NCBI GenBank assembly: GCA_038748775.1
Contig: JBCDIT010000005.1
Location: 186,001 to 250,000 of the forward strand
Source: DAIQNV01 sp038748775
GTDB taxonomy: Bacteria > Planctomycetota > Phycisphaerae > Phycisphaerales > UBA1924
Reading direction: 5' to 3'
DNA length: 64,000 bases
Of this stretch, positions 17,401-25,656 are shown one piece after another. Positions within the stretch are counted from its first letter, which is position 1. Each line of letters starts with the position of its first letter. The notes under the pieces were generated by a model. That model was not told the DNA's origin. It made no database searches and saw only the letters and a program-made list of their open reading frames with translations. The position numbers and the translations under genes were made by a program.

Positions 17401-17902
17401 CGATCCCAACCAGGGCGACCTTGCCCAGCCAGCCGTGTTCTTCGTCGCCAACAACGCGGAGACGTGGGCCGAGACGTGGCCCCAGCGTTGGTCAGGAGAC
17501 CCCAACCACACGCCCGAGTCGGTGCGCGACACCGCCGCGACCGCCGACCAAGACGGCCACATGGTGTCCGCCGCCGTCTTGAGGCGGGGCGGGACCGAGA
17601 CGCCGATCGCCCCGGTCCGCGCCGTGGTTTCTCACGGCGTCGCACCAACGACGGCCGCGGCGATGCTCCGAAAGATGGCCGACTTGATCGAGCGAGCGCC
17701 CGACGTCTTGAGCGCCGAGCCCGGTACGAGCGTGCGGAGCCTGCCCGACGGGGGCGTCCGCAGGATCCGCGTCACGCTCGATGCGCTGCGGGGGGCTGCT
17801 GACCAGGTCGACGACGCGACCCGTCGCAAGTTGCTCGACACGCTGGGCGAACTCGGACCGGCGATCGACGACCCGCCGCCTGAGCCCCCGCTGGGTGAAT
17901 AG
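17393..17902 (+). CDS. Unknown 169-residue protein coupled to mnmA
   Basis: I do not recognise this protein. It starts with ATG at 17393, within the last 8 nt of mnmA, behind GAGGAG, so it should be co-translated. It has no signal peptide, no membrane helix and no cysteine. A central segment (PTTAAAMLRKMADLIERAP) looks helical, and the C-terminus is acidic and Pro-rich (PPPEPPLGE). It is likely a small soluble cytosolic protein. The coupling to mnmA could hint at tRNA modification, but that is only a guess from position. Confidence 0.65.
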   Translation: MTDDPNQGDLAQPAVFFVANNAETWAETWPQRWSGDPNHTPESVRDTAATADQDGHMVSAAVLRRGGTETPIAPVRAVVSHGVAPTTAAAMLRKMADLIERAPDVLSAEPGTSVRSLPDGGVRRIRVTLDALRGAADQVDDATRRKLLDTLGELGPAIDDPPPEPPLGE

Positions 17903-17963
17903 CGGATCCGTCGGTACTCTGTGCTGCGGTTGCGCCGGTGCGGGCGCAACGGAGGGCAGATCG

Positions 17964-18434
17964 ATGCACGCTGAGAAAACCCCACAGCACGAGTGGCTCC
18001 TTCAACTTGTCGGTGAATGGACGTCAGAAACCGCGTGTGGCCCAGCAGGGTCTCCGCTTTCTGGCGGACGAGAGGTGGTCCGGGCCATCGGTGATGTCTG
18101 GATTGTCCTCGAAGGCGAGATGCCGATGCCCGGCGCGGACCCGATGCGATCGGTCATGACGCTCGGCGTCGATCCGTTCAAGGGTTTCGTGGGGACCTGG
18201 ATCGGCTCGCCGATGGCGAATCTCGTGGTCTACGACGGAACGCTCGACGAATCGGCCGGCACGCTGACGCTCGCGTGCGAAGCGCCGAGCATGGAAGACC
18301 CGACGAAGCTGGTCCCCTACCTCGACGTCGTCGAACTCCGCGGGCCGAACGAAAGGGCGCTGGTGTCGAAGGCCAAGGGGCCCGACGGCGAGTGGGTGCA
18401 GTTCATGGAGGCGGTGTACCGCCGCGTGAACTGA
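17964..18434 (+). CDS. DUF1579-like small beta-barrel protein
   Basis: This is a 156-residue soluble protein resembling the DUF1579 family. It opens with EWLLQLVGEWTSET, a pattern of that family, then GREVVRAIGDVWIVLEGEM, then PFKGFVGTWIGSPM with a beta-rich remainder ending WVQFMEAVYRR. Such proteins are thought to fold as lipocalin-like barrels; no reaction is established. The ATG at 17964 has GGAGGG upstream. It lies between the mnmA cluster and the acylase gene with its own ribosome site. Confidence 0.7.
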   Translation: MHAEKTPQHEWLLQLVGEWTSETACGPAGSPLSGGREVVRAIGDVWIVLEGEMPMPGADPMRSVMTLGVDPFKGFVGTWIGSPMANLVVYDGTLDESAGTLTLACEAPSMEDPTKLVPYLDVVELRGPNERALVSKAKGPDGEWVQFMEAVYRRVN

Positions 18435-18487
18435 CCTTCGCCAAGAACCGGTGGCATCGGGAGCGTTCGGATCGTCGAAGGGACTGC

Positions 18488-20812
18488 ATGTTGAAGTCAG
18501 AGCAGGGCGGAAAAGACCGCGGATCGTCGGTGCGACGTTGGTTGCTTCGCGCCGTACGGGCGGTGGGGGTGCTCTTCGGGATCATCGTGGTCGGCGCCGT
18601 ATTCGCGAGCTGCGTGACCCGACCTCCGCGCGCAGGATCGATCGACGGTGTTGATCGCCTTAGCGCTCTCGATCGGTCATGGGCGGTCAGCGAGCCGGTC
18701 ACGATCAGTTGGGACGAGCATCTCATTCCGTCGATCAACGCCCAGAACGACGCCGACGCGGCCTACGCGATCGGTCTCGTTCACGCCCATCTTCGGCTCA
18801 GCCAGATGGAGCTCTTCCGCCGCGTTTCGCAGGGCCGCCTGAGCGAGATGGCCGGCCCGCTGACATCGGGCATCGACGCGGCGATCCGGGCGATCGATCT
18901 CGACCGCGCGGTGCCCGAGATGCAGGCGTCGATGGCCCCCGAAACGCTCGCGTGGATCGAGCGGTATGTCGAGGGCATCAACGATTACCGAGAGAGCATC
19001 CCGAAGAGGCCGGCGGATGCCCGCACGCTGGGGTTCGACTACGAAGAGCCCTGGACGGTGTCGGACGTGCTGACGTTCGGCCGGCTCGCGAGCGTGGACG
19101 TCAACTGGGGTCGGTTCATCGTGCTCGCCCAGTCCAAGGGCCAGCTCGGGGCCGGAGACTTCGTCTCACGCCTGTGGGCGTTCGGCGACGAGGGGCTGCC
19201 GAGCTTTGGCGGCGAGACGCGCCACGAATTGAACGTGCTGACCGACATCGGGCGGACCGGGAGCAACGCGTTCGTCGTTGCCGGTGGGCGTTCCGCTTCG
19301 GGCGGAGCGCTTGTGGCGAGCGACCCGCACCTTGGCCTGCCCCAGCCGAACATCTGGTGTGTCGTCGGATACCGCACGCCCGACCGAGCGGCCGTGGGGT
19401 TCACGATCCCCGGTGTTCCGTTCATCTTGGTCGGCCGGAACGAATCGGTCGCGTGGACCGGCACCAACATGCAGGCGTCATCGACGGTGCTTTATCAACT
19501 CCCCGAGGGCTGGGAGGCCACCGGCGAGCGGGACGAGCACGTTTCGGTGCGCTGGTGGTTCGACTCGAAGAGCACCGTTCGCGAATCTTCGTTCGGCCCG
19601 GTGATCACCGACGCGGACCTGCTGGGCGTGTTCGGAGAGGGCGACATCGCGATGCGCTGGCGTGGGCACGACTTCAGCGATGAATCCGGCGCGTTCTTCG
19701 GCGCCTCGTCCGCGAGCGACTTTGAGGAGTTCCGAGCCGCGTTCACCCCCTACGCGGCCGGCGGCCAGAACATGTTGTACGGAGACAAGGACGGGAACAT
19801 CGGGCAGATCATGGCGGTCGAGGCGATCCCGGCCGCCGCCAGGGCGTCGAGAGTGGGGGTCGTCGACGCCGGCGATCCAGCGTTCGCGTGGGGCGGGGGC
19901 GTGCCCAGCACCGAGCTTCCGCACGCGTACAACCCCGAGGCGGGGTTTATCGTGAGCGCGAACAACATTCCGACGCGCACGGCGCCGCCACTGGTTCCGC
20001 AGGGCAACACCAATGACCGGGTCGCGCGGATGAGCGCGTTGCTCGAAGTGGACCGCACGTACACCCTCGACGACCTCGCGGAGATCCAACTCGACACGTA
20101 CTCGATGGCCTCGGTCGGAGTCGCGGCGTTCATCTCTAAAGCAGCGCAAGGGGCGTATCTTGAGGAAAAGGCCGCGGCGCTCGTCGAAGAGATCGGAGGC
20201 TGGGACGGGCGATACGACTCAGATTCGACCGGGGCCTACGCGTACCAGGTTGTTCTCGACCAACTGATCGAGGCGCTCTACAAAGACCGCTACGCCCCGG
20301 GCATCATCGGCACGATCCGGAGCGGGCCCTACGTGCACGACTTCGTGCTCGACGACCTCGAGTCGTTGACTACATCAGAAACAGTGCTGGGTGCCATCGA
20401 CGGCGCGGCTCACGTCTGGAACTCCGGAACGACGTGGGGTGAGATGCACCGGCTGCGCGTTGCGCACCCGATCGGCTTCGTGCCCCTTCTCGGTTCGCCG
20501 TACGTGTTCGACGATCTTGCCTATGCAGGGTCGACGACAACGATCTACAAGGCCGCGCACGCGGTGACGTCGAACCGCCACTCCGCGACTTTCGGCGCCA
20601 ACTCTCGTCTGCTCTGCGACATGGGCACGCTCGACAACAACCGCGTCGTGGTGCTGGGCGGGCAGGACGGGTGGCTGGGGAGCGATCGGTTCGGCGATCA
20701 GGTGCCGTTGTGGATCGATGGGAAGATGATCCCGTTGCCGATGTCGGTCGAGGGGCAGGCGTCGCGGGCGGTGCGGGTGATCAGCTTGGGATCGGTGCCA
20801 TACGCCGAGTAA
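18488..20812 (+). CDS. Penicillin-acylase-family Ntn hydrolase, probable lipoprotein
   Basis: This is a penicillin amidase-type hydrolase of 774 residues, made as a precursor that cleaves itself to expose the catalytic serine. The nucleophile is Ser259 in RTGSNAFVVAGGRSASG, followed by ASDPHLGLPQPN. The alpha-chain part includes GLVHAHLRLSQMELFRR. The N-terminus has a basic stretch, a hydrophobic run and FASC (Cys42), close to a lipobox, so membrane anchoring outside the cytoplasm is likely. Family members cleave amides such as penicillins, acyl-homoserine lactones or other N-acyl compounds. The substrate cannot be inferred here. The ATG at 18488 has GAAGGGA upstream. Confidence 0.88.
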   Translation: MLKSEQGGKDRGSSVRRWLLRAVRAVGVLFGIIVVGAVFASCVTRPPRAGSIDGVDRLSALDRSWAVSEPVTISWDEHLIPSINAQNDADAAYAIGLVHAHLRLSQMELFRRVSQGRLSEMAGPLTSGIDAAIRAIDLDRAVPEMQASMAPETLAWIERYVEGINDYRESIPKRPADARTLGFDYEEPWTVSDVLTFGRLASVDVNWGRFIVLAQSKGQLGAGDFVSRLWAFGDEGLPSFGGETRHELNVLTDIGRTGSNAFVVAGGRSASGGALVASDPHLGLPQPNIWCVVGYRTPDRAAVGFTIPGVPFILVGRNESVAWTGTNMQASSTVLYQLPEGWEATGERDEHVSVRWWFDSKSTVRESSFGPVITDADLLGVFGEGDIAMRWRGHDFSDESGAFFGASSASDFEEFRAAFTPYAAGGQNMLYGDKDGNIGQIMAVEAIPAAARASRVGVVDAGDPAFAWGGGVPSTELPHAYNPEAGFIVSANNIPTRTAPPLVPQGNTNDRVARMSALLEVDRTYTLDDLAEIQLDTYSMASVGVAAFISKAAQGAYLEEKAAALVEEIGGWDGRYDSDSTGAYAYQVVLDQLIEALYKDRYAPGIIGTIRSGPYVHDFVLDDLESLTTSETVLGAIDGAAHVWNSGTTWGEMHRLRVAHPIGFVPLLGSPYVFDDLAYAGSTTTIYKAAHAVTSNRHSATFGANSRLLCDMGTLDNNRVVVLGGQDGWLGSDRFGDQVPLWIDGKMIPLPMSVEGQASRAVRVISLGSVPYAE

Positions 20813-21142
20813 ACACGGGGTACTCGCGAGGCATCGATTATCCCTGTGCTCCGGCAGTCATCCGTTCACGGCATGAACCGTCGACTTGAACGCGGCGGAC
20901 CGCTCGCTTGTTGGGTGGACGCTGTGAGGGCGAAGCGATCGAAAATGCAGTGAAAGCGACGGCGACCGAAGCGGTCTTCATGAAAATCCCGGGGTTTCAG
21001 TCGCCAGGGCTTTTGCCCGTGGGATACACCGGGTAGGCTCTCTTTGACAAAGCGCGTTTGGCGTCTTGAGTTCCAGGCTGAACGCGGCTTCGAGCGTGCC
21101 AGGCTTTCTGGCACGCGTTCGCAGAGAGAGGAGACAGAGACC
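20813..21142. other. Intergenic region with a possible promoter and a leader hairpin
   Basis: No convincing gene lies in these 330 bases. TTGACA at 21044-21049 matches a sigma-70 -35 box; the hexamer 17 nt later (TGAGTT) is a poor -10. A 9-bp inverted repeat is at 21094-21116. Ribosome site AGAGGAGA precedes the gene at 21143. Confidence 0.4.
21094..21116 (+). promoter_or_regulatory. Inverted repeat in the leader of the PEP-CTERM-like gene
   Basis: Perfect 9-bp arms (21094-21102 and 21108-21116) flank a 5-nt loop. The repeat sits 26 bases before the ATG at 21143 and just upstream of the ribosome site. It could be an RNA leader hairpin or an operator. No T-run follows, so it is not a standard terminator. 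Confidence 0.4.
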
Positions 21143-21742
21143 ATGAGCTTTACTTCGTGTGCGTTGTCGTTGATCACGTCACGGGTCGCGGCAGCCTTCG
21201 TCGGTGCGAGCGCGACCGTCGCGGCGTCCGCCGGTGTCGACTATGAACTCGTAGGCGATCCGAGTTCCACCCTGGTGAGCGTCACAATCTCGGGAAGCGG
21301 GATCGTGTCGAGCGCCGGATCCACGGTGTTCAATCCGGTATTTGACTTCGCTGGCGATCCGATTGGCGGCAGTCCTGCCAACAGCCTGTTCGCCGGCGTG
21401 ACGTGGACGATGACCAACACCGTTACCTCTCAGTCGATCAATGGCAACCGGGTCATCCTCGGAAACGACCCAACTACGGACGTGTTCGGAGCCGCCGGTC
21501 ATTCCGGCTCGGGCCTCGCTTTCGGTTTCGGGCAGAGCTACACGATTAGCGGCTCAGGCACGATTGACCTCGCCGATTTTGGACGCACTTTCGCCGATCT
21601 CAATATCGGGACATACATCGCCTCGGGCGGCGTGTCAAACATCGTCGGGGGTGGTTCGCTCGTCATTCGGCAGGTCCCGGCGCCCACCACAGGAGCGCTT
21701 GTTGTCGCTGGGCTTGTTGTTGTGTCGCGCCGACGGAGATAG
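21143..21742 (+). CDS. Exported protein with PEP-CTERM-like sorting tail
   Basis: This 199-residue secreted protein has an N-terminal signal peptide ending near VAASA. It has a Gly/Ser/Thr-rich beta-type body without Cys beyond the signal, and a C-terminal sorting tail: VPAPTTGALVVAGLVVVSRRRR, i.e. PAP motif, hydrophobic helix, Arg cluster. This is the PAP variant of PEP-CTERM signals found in planctomycetes, recognised by an exosortase that processes and relocates the protein. No exosortase gene is in the window. The ATG at 21143 follows GAGAGGAG. The body has no recognised domain; a surface or matrix role is inferred. Confidence 0.75.
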   Translation: MSFTSCALSLITSRVAAAFVGASATVAASAGVDYELVGDPSSTLVSVTISGSGIVSSAGSTVFNPVFDFAGDPIGGSPANSLFAGVTWTMTNTVTSQSINGNRVILGNDPTTDVFGAAGHSGSGLAFGFGQSYTISGSGTIDLADFGRTFADLNIGTYIASGGVSNIVGGGSLVIRQVPAPTTGALVVAGLVVVSRRRR

Positions 21743-22012
21743 GCTGCGGCGACGCTGGATGTTGTAGAAGGCGTGGCCCCGTGCTCCGAACGCGCGGCAG
21801 ACGGTGCGTGGTCGGCAAGGTAGCCCTTGTCAGTGGCCACAATCGCGTTTGCCTCTTCGTGAACAGCAAGGTGTTTTTTCGGCCAGCAGGCCTGGCATTG
21901 CTCGCGCGAGTGATTCGAAGGTGTTGTTTGACCCGCAAGTGAGTGTATTCGAAGACTGTCGCGTCTCGGTTGCTCGGGCTGCTCGACGTCGGAGGAGCGC
22001 ATTCAGGCGAGT

Positions 22013-23374
22013 TCAGGCCACGAGAGCCGGGGCGTCGGATTCGGATCGTTCGGCTCGAATCTCGCAGAGTTCGTCCAGCAAGTCCAGGAACGCATCAACA
22101 ACTTCCGGATCGAAGTGCGTGCCCGACGACTCGGTGATGATCGCCCTCACCTTGTCGACGGGCATCGCCGGCTTGTAGACCCGGGGTGACATCAACGCGT
22201 CGAAGACGTCCGCAACCGCGGTGATCCGGGCCGAGAGCGGGATATCGGTCCCCGAGAGGCCGACGGGGTAGCCCGAGCCGTCCCAGCGTTCGTGGTGGTA
22301 GAGGCAGATCTCGACGGCCATCTGGATCAACGGGTCGCTGTCGATCTCTTGGTGCACCTTGATGAGCGTGTCGGCGCCGAAGCTCGGGTGGGCCTTGATG
22401 GTCTCGAACTCTTCGTCGGTGAGCTTCCCGGGCTTTCGGAGCACGCCGTCCGGCACGCCGACCTTGCCGATGTCGTGGAGCATCGAGGCAAGGCGGAGCC
22501 GTTCGATCCAGGCGTCGTCGATTTCTGCGTAAGAGGGCGCGAGCCGGCGGGCGAGCACGGTTGTGTATTCGCTGATGCGCAGGACGTGTTGGCCGGTCTC
22601 GTTGTCGCGATAGTCGGCGAGCGTTGCGAGCGCCGTCACGATGGCCCGGCGCGACTTCTGAAGCTGCTCGGTCCGACGTTCAACGGTGCATTCGAGGTCA
22701 GCGTTGAGTCGGCGCAGAGCCCGGGAGTGGCTTGAGATCAGAACGAACCCGGTGACTGCGGTAATGATCAGAATCGGCGCCCCAGCCGCGAACATCGTCG
22801 CCAGCAGACCAGCGGTCACCTGCTCCGACGCGGCAGACAGCCCGGAGACCGGCTGGTGGACGAGCAGACGCATCCCCGATGCAGTGAGCGTTTGTGTTGC
22901 GACGTAGTGCTTGCCGTCGACCGCGAAGTCGGCGACGCCAACGTCGACTTGACCGAGGCCTATCGATGAGATTGTTGTCGCGCTGTCGGAGCCGACCGGG
23001 ATGATCATCTCATCGGCGAGGTTGAAGTCGCGAAGGGATGGGTCATTGCGAATCTCGGGGTGACACGCGATGTGTCCGGACTCATCGAGGATGCACGCGA
23101 AGCCGCCCGAGCCGAAGTCGACGTTCTCGACAAGACGTTGGGCCTTTTGCCACGCTTGATCGTCCGGGTCGAACCGGCCCGGGAGTTCCCCGATCGCGTC
23201 GACGAGGCTCTGCGCCACGCGTCGGTTGTTGTCGATGATGACCTCGTCGACGCTCTCAGCGATGCGTTCGTGGGTCGCGTTGTAGACCACGACCCACCCG
23301 ATCGCGAGCAGGACGGCTTGGGTGGCGACAAAGATGGCGACAGTGAGTGCAGGGGTTCTGAGGAGGCGAGTCAT
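22013..23374 (-). CDS. Membrane HD-GYP phosphodiesterase with extracellular sensor domain
   Basis: This 453-residue protein is a likely cyclic-di-GMP phosphodiesterase. The first helix (about 9-31) is followed by an extracellular region (32-185) of Cache type, a second helix (about 188-213), a linker coiled coil (RRTEQLQKSRRAIV) and the HD-GYP domain. The domain shows MLHDIGKVGVPDGVLRKPG (His300, Asp301) and HERWDGSGYP (361-370), which differs from HxxxxGxGYP only at variable positions. The ATG at 23374 is preferred; upstream extension would run into the tRNA-Arg gene. It probably lowers c-di-GMP in response to an external ligand. Confidence 0.9.
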   Translation of the reverse strand: MTRLLRTPALTVAIFVATQAVLLAIGWVVVYNATHERIAESVDEVIIDNNRRVAQSLVDAIGELPGRFDPDDQAWQKAQRLVENVDFGSGGFACILDESGHIACHPEIRNDPSLRDFNLADEMIIPVGSDSATTISSIGLGQVDVGVADFAVDGKHYVATQTLTASGMRLLVHQPVSGLSAASEQVTAGLLATMFAAGAPILIITAVTGFVLISSHSRALRRLNADLECTVERRTEQLQKSRRAIVTALATLADYRDNETGQHVLRISEYTTVLARRLAPSYAEIDDAWIERLRLASMLHDIGKVGVPDGVLRKPGKLTDEEFETIKAHPSFGADTLIKVHQEIDSDPLIQMAVEICLYHHERWDGSGYPVGLSGTDIPLSARITAVADVFDALMSPRVYKPAMPVDKVRAIITESSGTHFDPEVVDAFLDLLDELCEIRAERSESDAPALVA

Positions 23375-23512
23375 GGCGCGACGACATCGGCTACGCGCGG
23401 AATTGACTTTGCGGCGGGTATTCAGGAGGGCCTGAAAGGCCTGTGCAAACCGCACCGGCGGTCCACCCTGACCGGGTGTATCACCGGCGGGGCTCCCGAG
23501 AAGCGGGAGAAG

Positions 23513-23587
23513 CACGGGCGGAAGGATTCGAACCCTCAACCTCCTGATCCGTAGTCAGGTGCTCTATCCAGTTGAGCTACGCCCGCA
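23513..23587 (-). tRNA. tRNA-Arg (anticodon ACG)
   Basis: The cloverleaf is complete on the minus strand. The acceptor is GCGGGCG with CGCCCGT, with a G-U pair at 1-72. D-arm GCTC is present, the anticodon stem is CCTGA/TCAGG with loop CTACGGA, and the T-arm loop is TTCGAAT. CCA is not encoded. The A34 wobble base is normally converted to inosine by TadA to read CGU, CGC and CGA. Confidence 0.95.
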
Positions 23588-23780
23588 GGTTGTCGTGCGA
23601 CGCCCTTGGGCGACGCGAGGGGGATGCTAGACCGGACCGCTCACAGGGGCAAGACGCACGGCTTGATCCTCCGTGGTCACCGGCCAACAATTGAGGCCCG
23701 AGACGGGAAAAATGGGCGTGGCCAGGGTGGCCATCGTCCGACTCGATCGCCGGTCTTCGACCCCTGAGGTTTCGCCCCAC

Positions 23781-24050
23781 ATGGCTCACACGCTGTCCGC
23801 CAAGAAGCGCATCCGTCAGAACGCCACCCGTCGCGCCCGCAACCGTTGGCGCCTGCGGCAGATGCGGGTTGCTCTCAAGGCGTTCCAGGTCGCGTGCGCT
23901 TCGGGCGACGCCTCCCAGGCCGACCAGGCGCTCCGCGAGGCGAGCCAGATTGTGGACAAGACCGCTCAGAAGGGCGTCATCCATCGCAACCAGGCTTCGC
24001 GTCGCAAGAGCCGCATGAGCGCCCGGGTCAAGGCCCTCAAGGCCGGCTGA
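23781..24050 (+). CDS. rpsT: Ribosomal protein S20
   Basis: S20 binds 16S rRNA early in small-subunit assembly. The 89-residue protein starts MAHTLSAKKRIRQNATRRAR, the classic S20 N-terminus, and is rich in Arg, Lys and Ala helices through to RMSARVKALKAG. I chose the ATG at 23781; the open frame extends further upstream, but that portion does not resemble S20. The ribosome site is weak (GAGG about 11 nt before the ATG), and S20 is translationally autoregulated in some bacteria. Confidence 0.95.
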   Translation: MAHTLSAKKRIRQNATRRARNRWRLRQMRVALKAFQVACASGDASQADQALREASQIVDKTAQKGVIHRNQASRRKSRMSARVKALKAG

Positions 24051-24105
24051 TTCGCCCGTTTCGCTCGGGTCCCCCTGAGTTATCGCGATTCACTAGGATT
24101 CTCGC

Positions 24106-24885
24106 GTGTCCACGCCGAGGCGATCAGGTCGCGACCGACAGGCCGGCCTTGATGCCGAGCGCGTTGGGTACGCCGAGTACTCGAAACGCCCGCTTCACTG
24201 CCTGATTTTCCTCGCGCCGCTCCTTGTGCTCTACGAAGCGGGGTCGCTGCTCTACCTGACCGACGCGTCGACCGGGCTGGCGGAGACGATCGCCGCGTAT
24301 TCGATCATCGGGCGGGCGTCCGAAGCCTTTGGCGTCGCAGGGTTCGCGGTTCCTGCGGCTCTTCTGGTCGTCGTGCTGCTCATCTGGCACGTCTTGGAGC
24401 GAGATCCGTGGCGAATCCGACCGGGCACGCTCGCCGGGATGACTATCGAGTCGATCGCGTTCACGATGCCCCTGCTCGTTGCCGCGGCTCTCATCGGTGC
24501 GGGACCGGCGATGGAGGCCGCGGCCACCGATCCTTCCGTGCTGCCCTGGCAGGGCAGGCTGACCCTCGCGGTTGGGGCCGGGCTGTACGAGGAGATGCTG
24601 TTTCGGCTCTTGCTGATCCCGGTCGTGGTGCTGGTTTTGCGGGATCTCCTCCGCCTCAAAGAGTCTTCGGCCAACCTGGGGGCGATCGGGCTGTCGGCGT
24701 TGCTCTTCGCTCTGTACCACGATTTGGGCCCAGGGTTGTCGGTCGACTTCGGGCGTCTCGTGTTCTTTTTGGTTGCCGGATTATTCTTTGGTGGGCTTTT
24801 TGTTTGGCGTGGGTTTGGTATAGTGGTTGGGGTGCACGCGGCTTACGACATCATTGTGCTTCTCGTCCTCGATGGCGGTGGATAG
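24106..24885 (+). CDS. CPBP-family (CAAX/Abi) intramembrane protease
   Basis: This 259-residue multi-pass membrane protein has the glutamic-protease motifs of the CPBP/Rce1 family. These are YEEMLFR (Glu162, Glu163, Arg167), FALYHDLG (His205) and VGVHAAYD (His near 245). About seven to eight hydrophobic helices fill the rest. Relatives process prenylated proteins in eukaryotes, or act in bacteriocin self-immunity and membrane-protein processing in bacteria. The bacterial target here is unknown. The start is a GTG 55 bases after rpsT. Confidence 0.88.
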   Translation: MSTPRRSGRDRQAGLDAERVGYAEYSKRPLHCLIFLAPLLVLYEAGSLLYLTDASTGLAETIAAYSIIGRASEAFGVAGFAVPAALLVVVLLIWHVLERDPWRIRPGTLAGMTIESIAFTMPLLVAAALIGAGPAMEAAATDPSVLPWQGRLTLAVGAGLYEEMLFRLLLIPVVVLVLRDLLRLKESSANLGAIGLSALLFALYHDLGPGLSVDFGRLVFFLVAGLFFGGLFVWRGFGIVVGVHAAYDIIVLLVLDGGG

Positions 24886-25031
24886 GCCCAAGGTCCGAAT
24901 ATGATGGAAAGCGTGTCTGCACCGGGTATTCTCGTCCGGGGCGACGGGTTCCGAGACCTCCTTCGCTGGACGAAACAGGGGTTCGGTTGGTAAACTGCGG
25001 TGTTCTCACCGGCTGTTCCGAAAGGGTTTCC

Positions 25032-25331
25032 ATGGGCCTCGACTTCGCCATCGACGAGCTGTATGCCACCGGTTGGGCGGCGCTCGACACCAAGGGATGC
25101 GAGTCCGAGGGCGGACGTTGGATCCCTTCGGTCGATCGCGTCCGTCAGGAGTTCAGCTCGCAGGGGCTGACGCTTTCGGTCACCCATGTTCAACTCTTCG
25201 ACTGCTTCCGGGCCGAATGGACCGACGGCGCCGGTGTTCCTGCAGGATCCGTCGTGGGCCAGTCGGAACGTGAAGCGGTCCTTTACGCGTTGGCTCAGTT
25301 CCGTCGGGCCACGGCGACCGCTGGCGTGTAA
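25032..25331 (+). CDS. Unknown conserved-looking 99-residue protein
   Basis: I do not recognise this small soluble protein. It begins MGLDFAIDELYATGWAALD, contains two cysteines (CESEGG and FDCFRAEW), and ends in a helix (SEREAVLYALAQFRRATA). There is no signal or membrane segment. The ATG at 25032 follows AAAGGG at a good distance, and the reading frame has the high third-position GC of its neighbours, which supports a real gene. Spacing from the CPBP gene (146 bases) and the tRNA-Glu downstream suggests its own transcript. Confidence 0.65.
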   Translation: MGLDFAIDELYATGWAALDTKGCESEGGRWIPSVDRVRQEFSSQGLTLSVTHVQLFDCFRAEWTDGAGVPAGSVVGQSEREAVLYALAQFRRATATAGV

Positions 25332-25336
25332 ATCGA

Positions 25337-25352
25337 AACCCGTTCTCGGGTT
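25337..25352 (+). terminator. Possible weak stem-loop after the 99-residue gene
   Basis: A 6-bp perfect stem (AACCCG/CGGGTT) with loop TTCT starts 6 bases after the stop. No T-run follows, so it may only stabilise the 3' end. Confidence 0.3.
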
Positions 25353-25423
25353 GACCGGTACAAGACTGGTTTCTAGCGTTCAGTCTGGACACACCGCGGA
25401 GCCTTGTCTCTGCGTGTCACGCT

Positions 25424-25497
25424 GGCCCCATCGTCTAGCCTGGTTAGGACGTCAGGTTCTCATCCTGAAAACAGGGGTTCGAATCCCCTTGGGGTCA
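25424..25497 (+). tRNA. tRNA-Glu (anticodon CTC)
   Basis: This is a full cloverleaf. The acceptor GGCCCCA pairs with TGGGGTC, followed by discriminator A. The D-arm starts GTCT. The anticodon stem TCAGG/CCTGA holds loop TTCTCAT, and the T-arm is AGGGG-TTCGAAT-CCCCT. CCA is not encoded. The CTC anticodon reads GAG, the favoured Glu codon in GC-rich genomes. Confidence 0.95.
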
Positions 25498-25656
25498 TTG
25501 GTCACGCCCCGTGGTTTTGCCGCGGGGCGGTTCTGTGCGCCGCTGTGCGCGGGTTGATACGCTGTTCGGTTCGATCACCGATGGTCGAGATCGCTCCTGG
25601 CAAAGGGTTGCTGCGGAGTGGGTTGGGACGACGCTCGTGAAAGCGGGGGAAGCTGC

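Noticed and set aside
16177..17562. Minus-strand open frame of 461 codons opposite mnmA
   Set aside because: It is a GC-rich shadow frame; mnmA has intact catalytic cysteines and PP-loop.
21743..22012. Possible small genes in the gap before the HD-GYP gene
   Set aside because: Short open frames here have no ribosome sites or family features; some extend antisense into neighbours.
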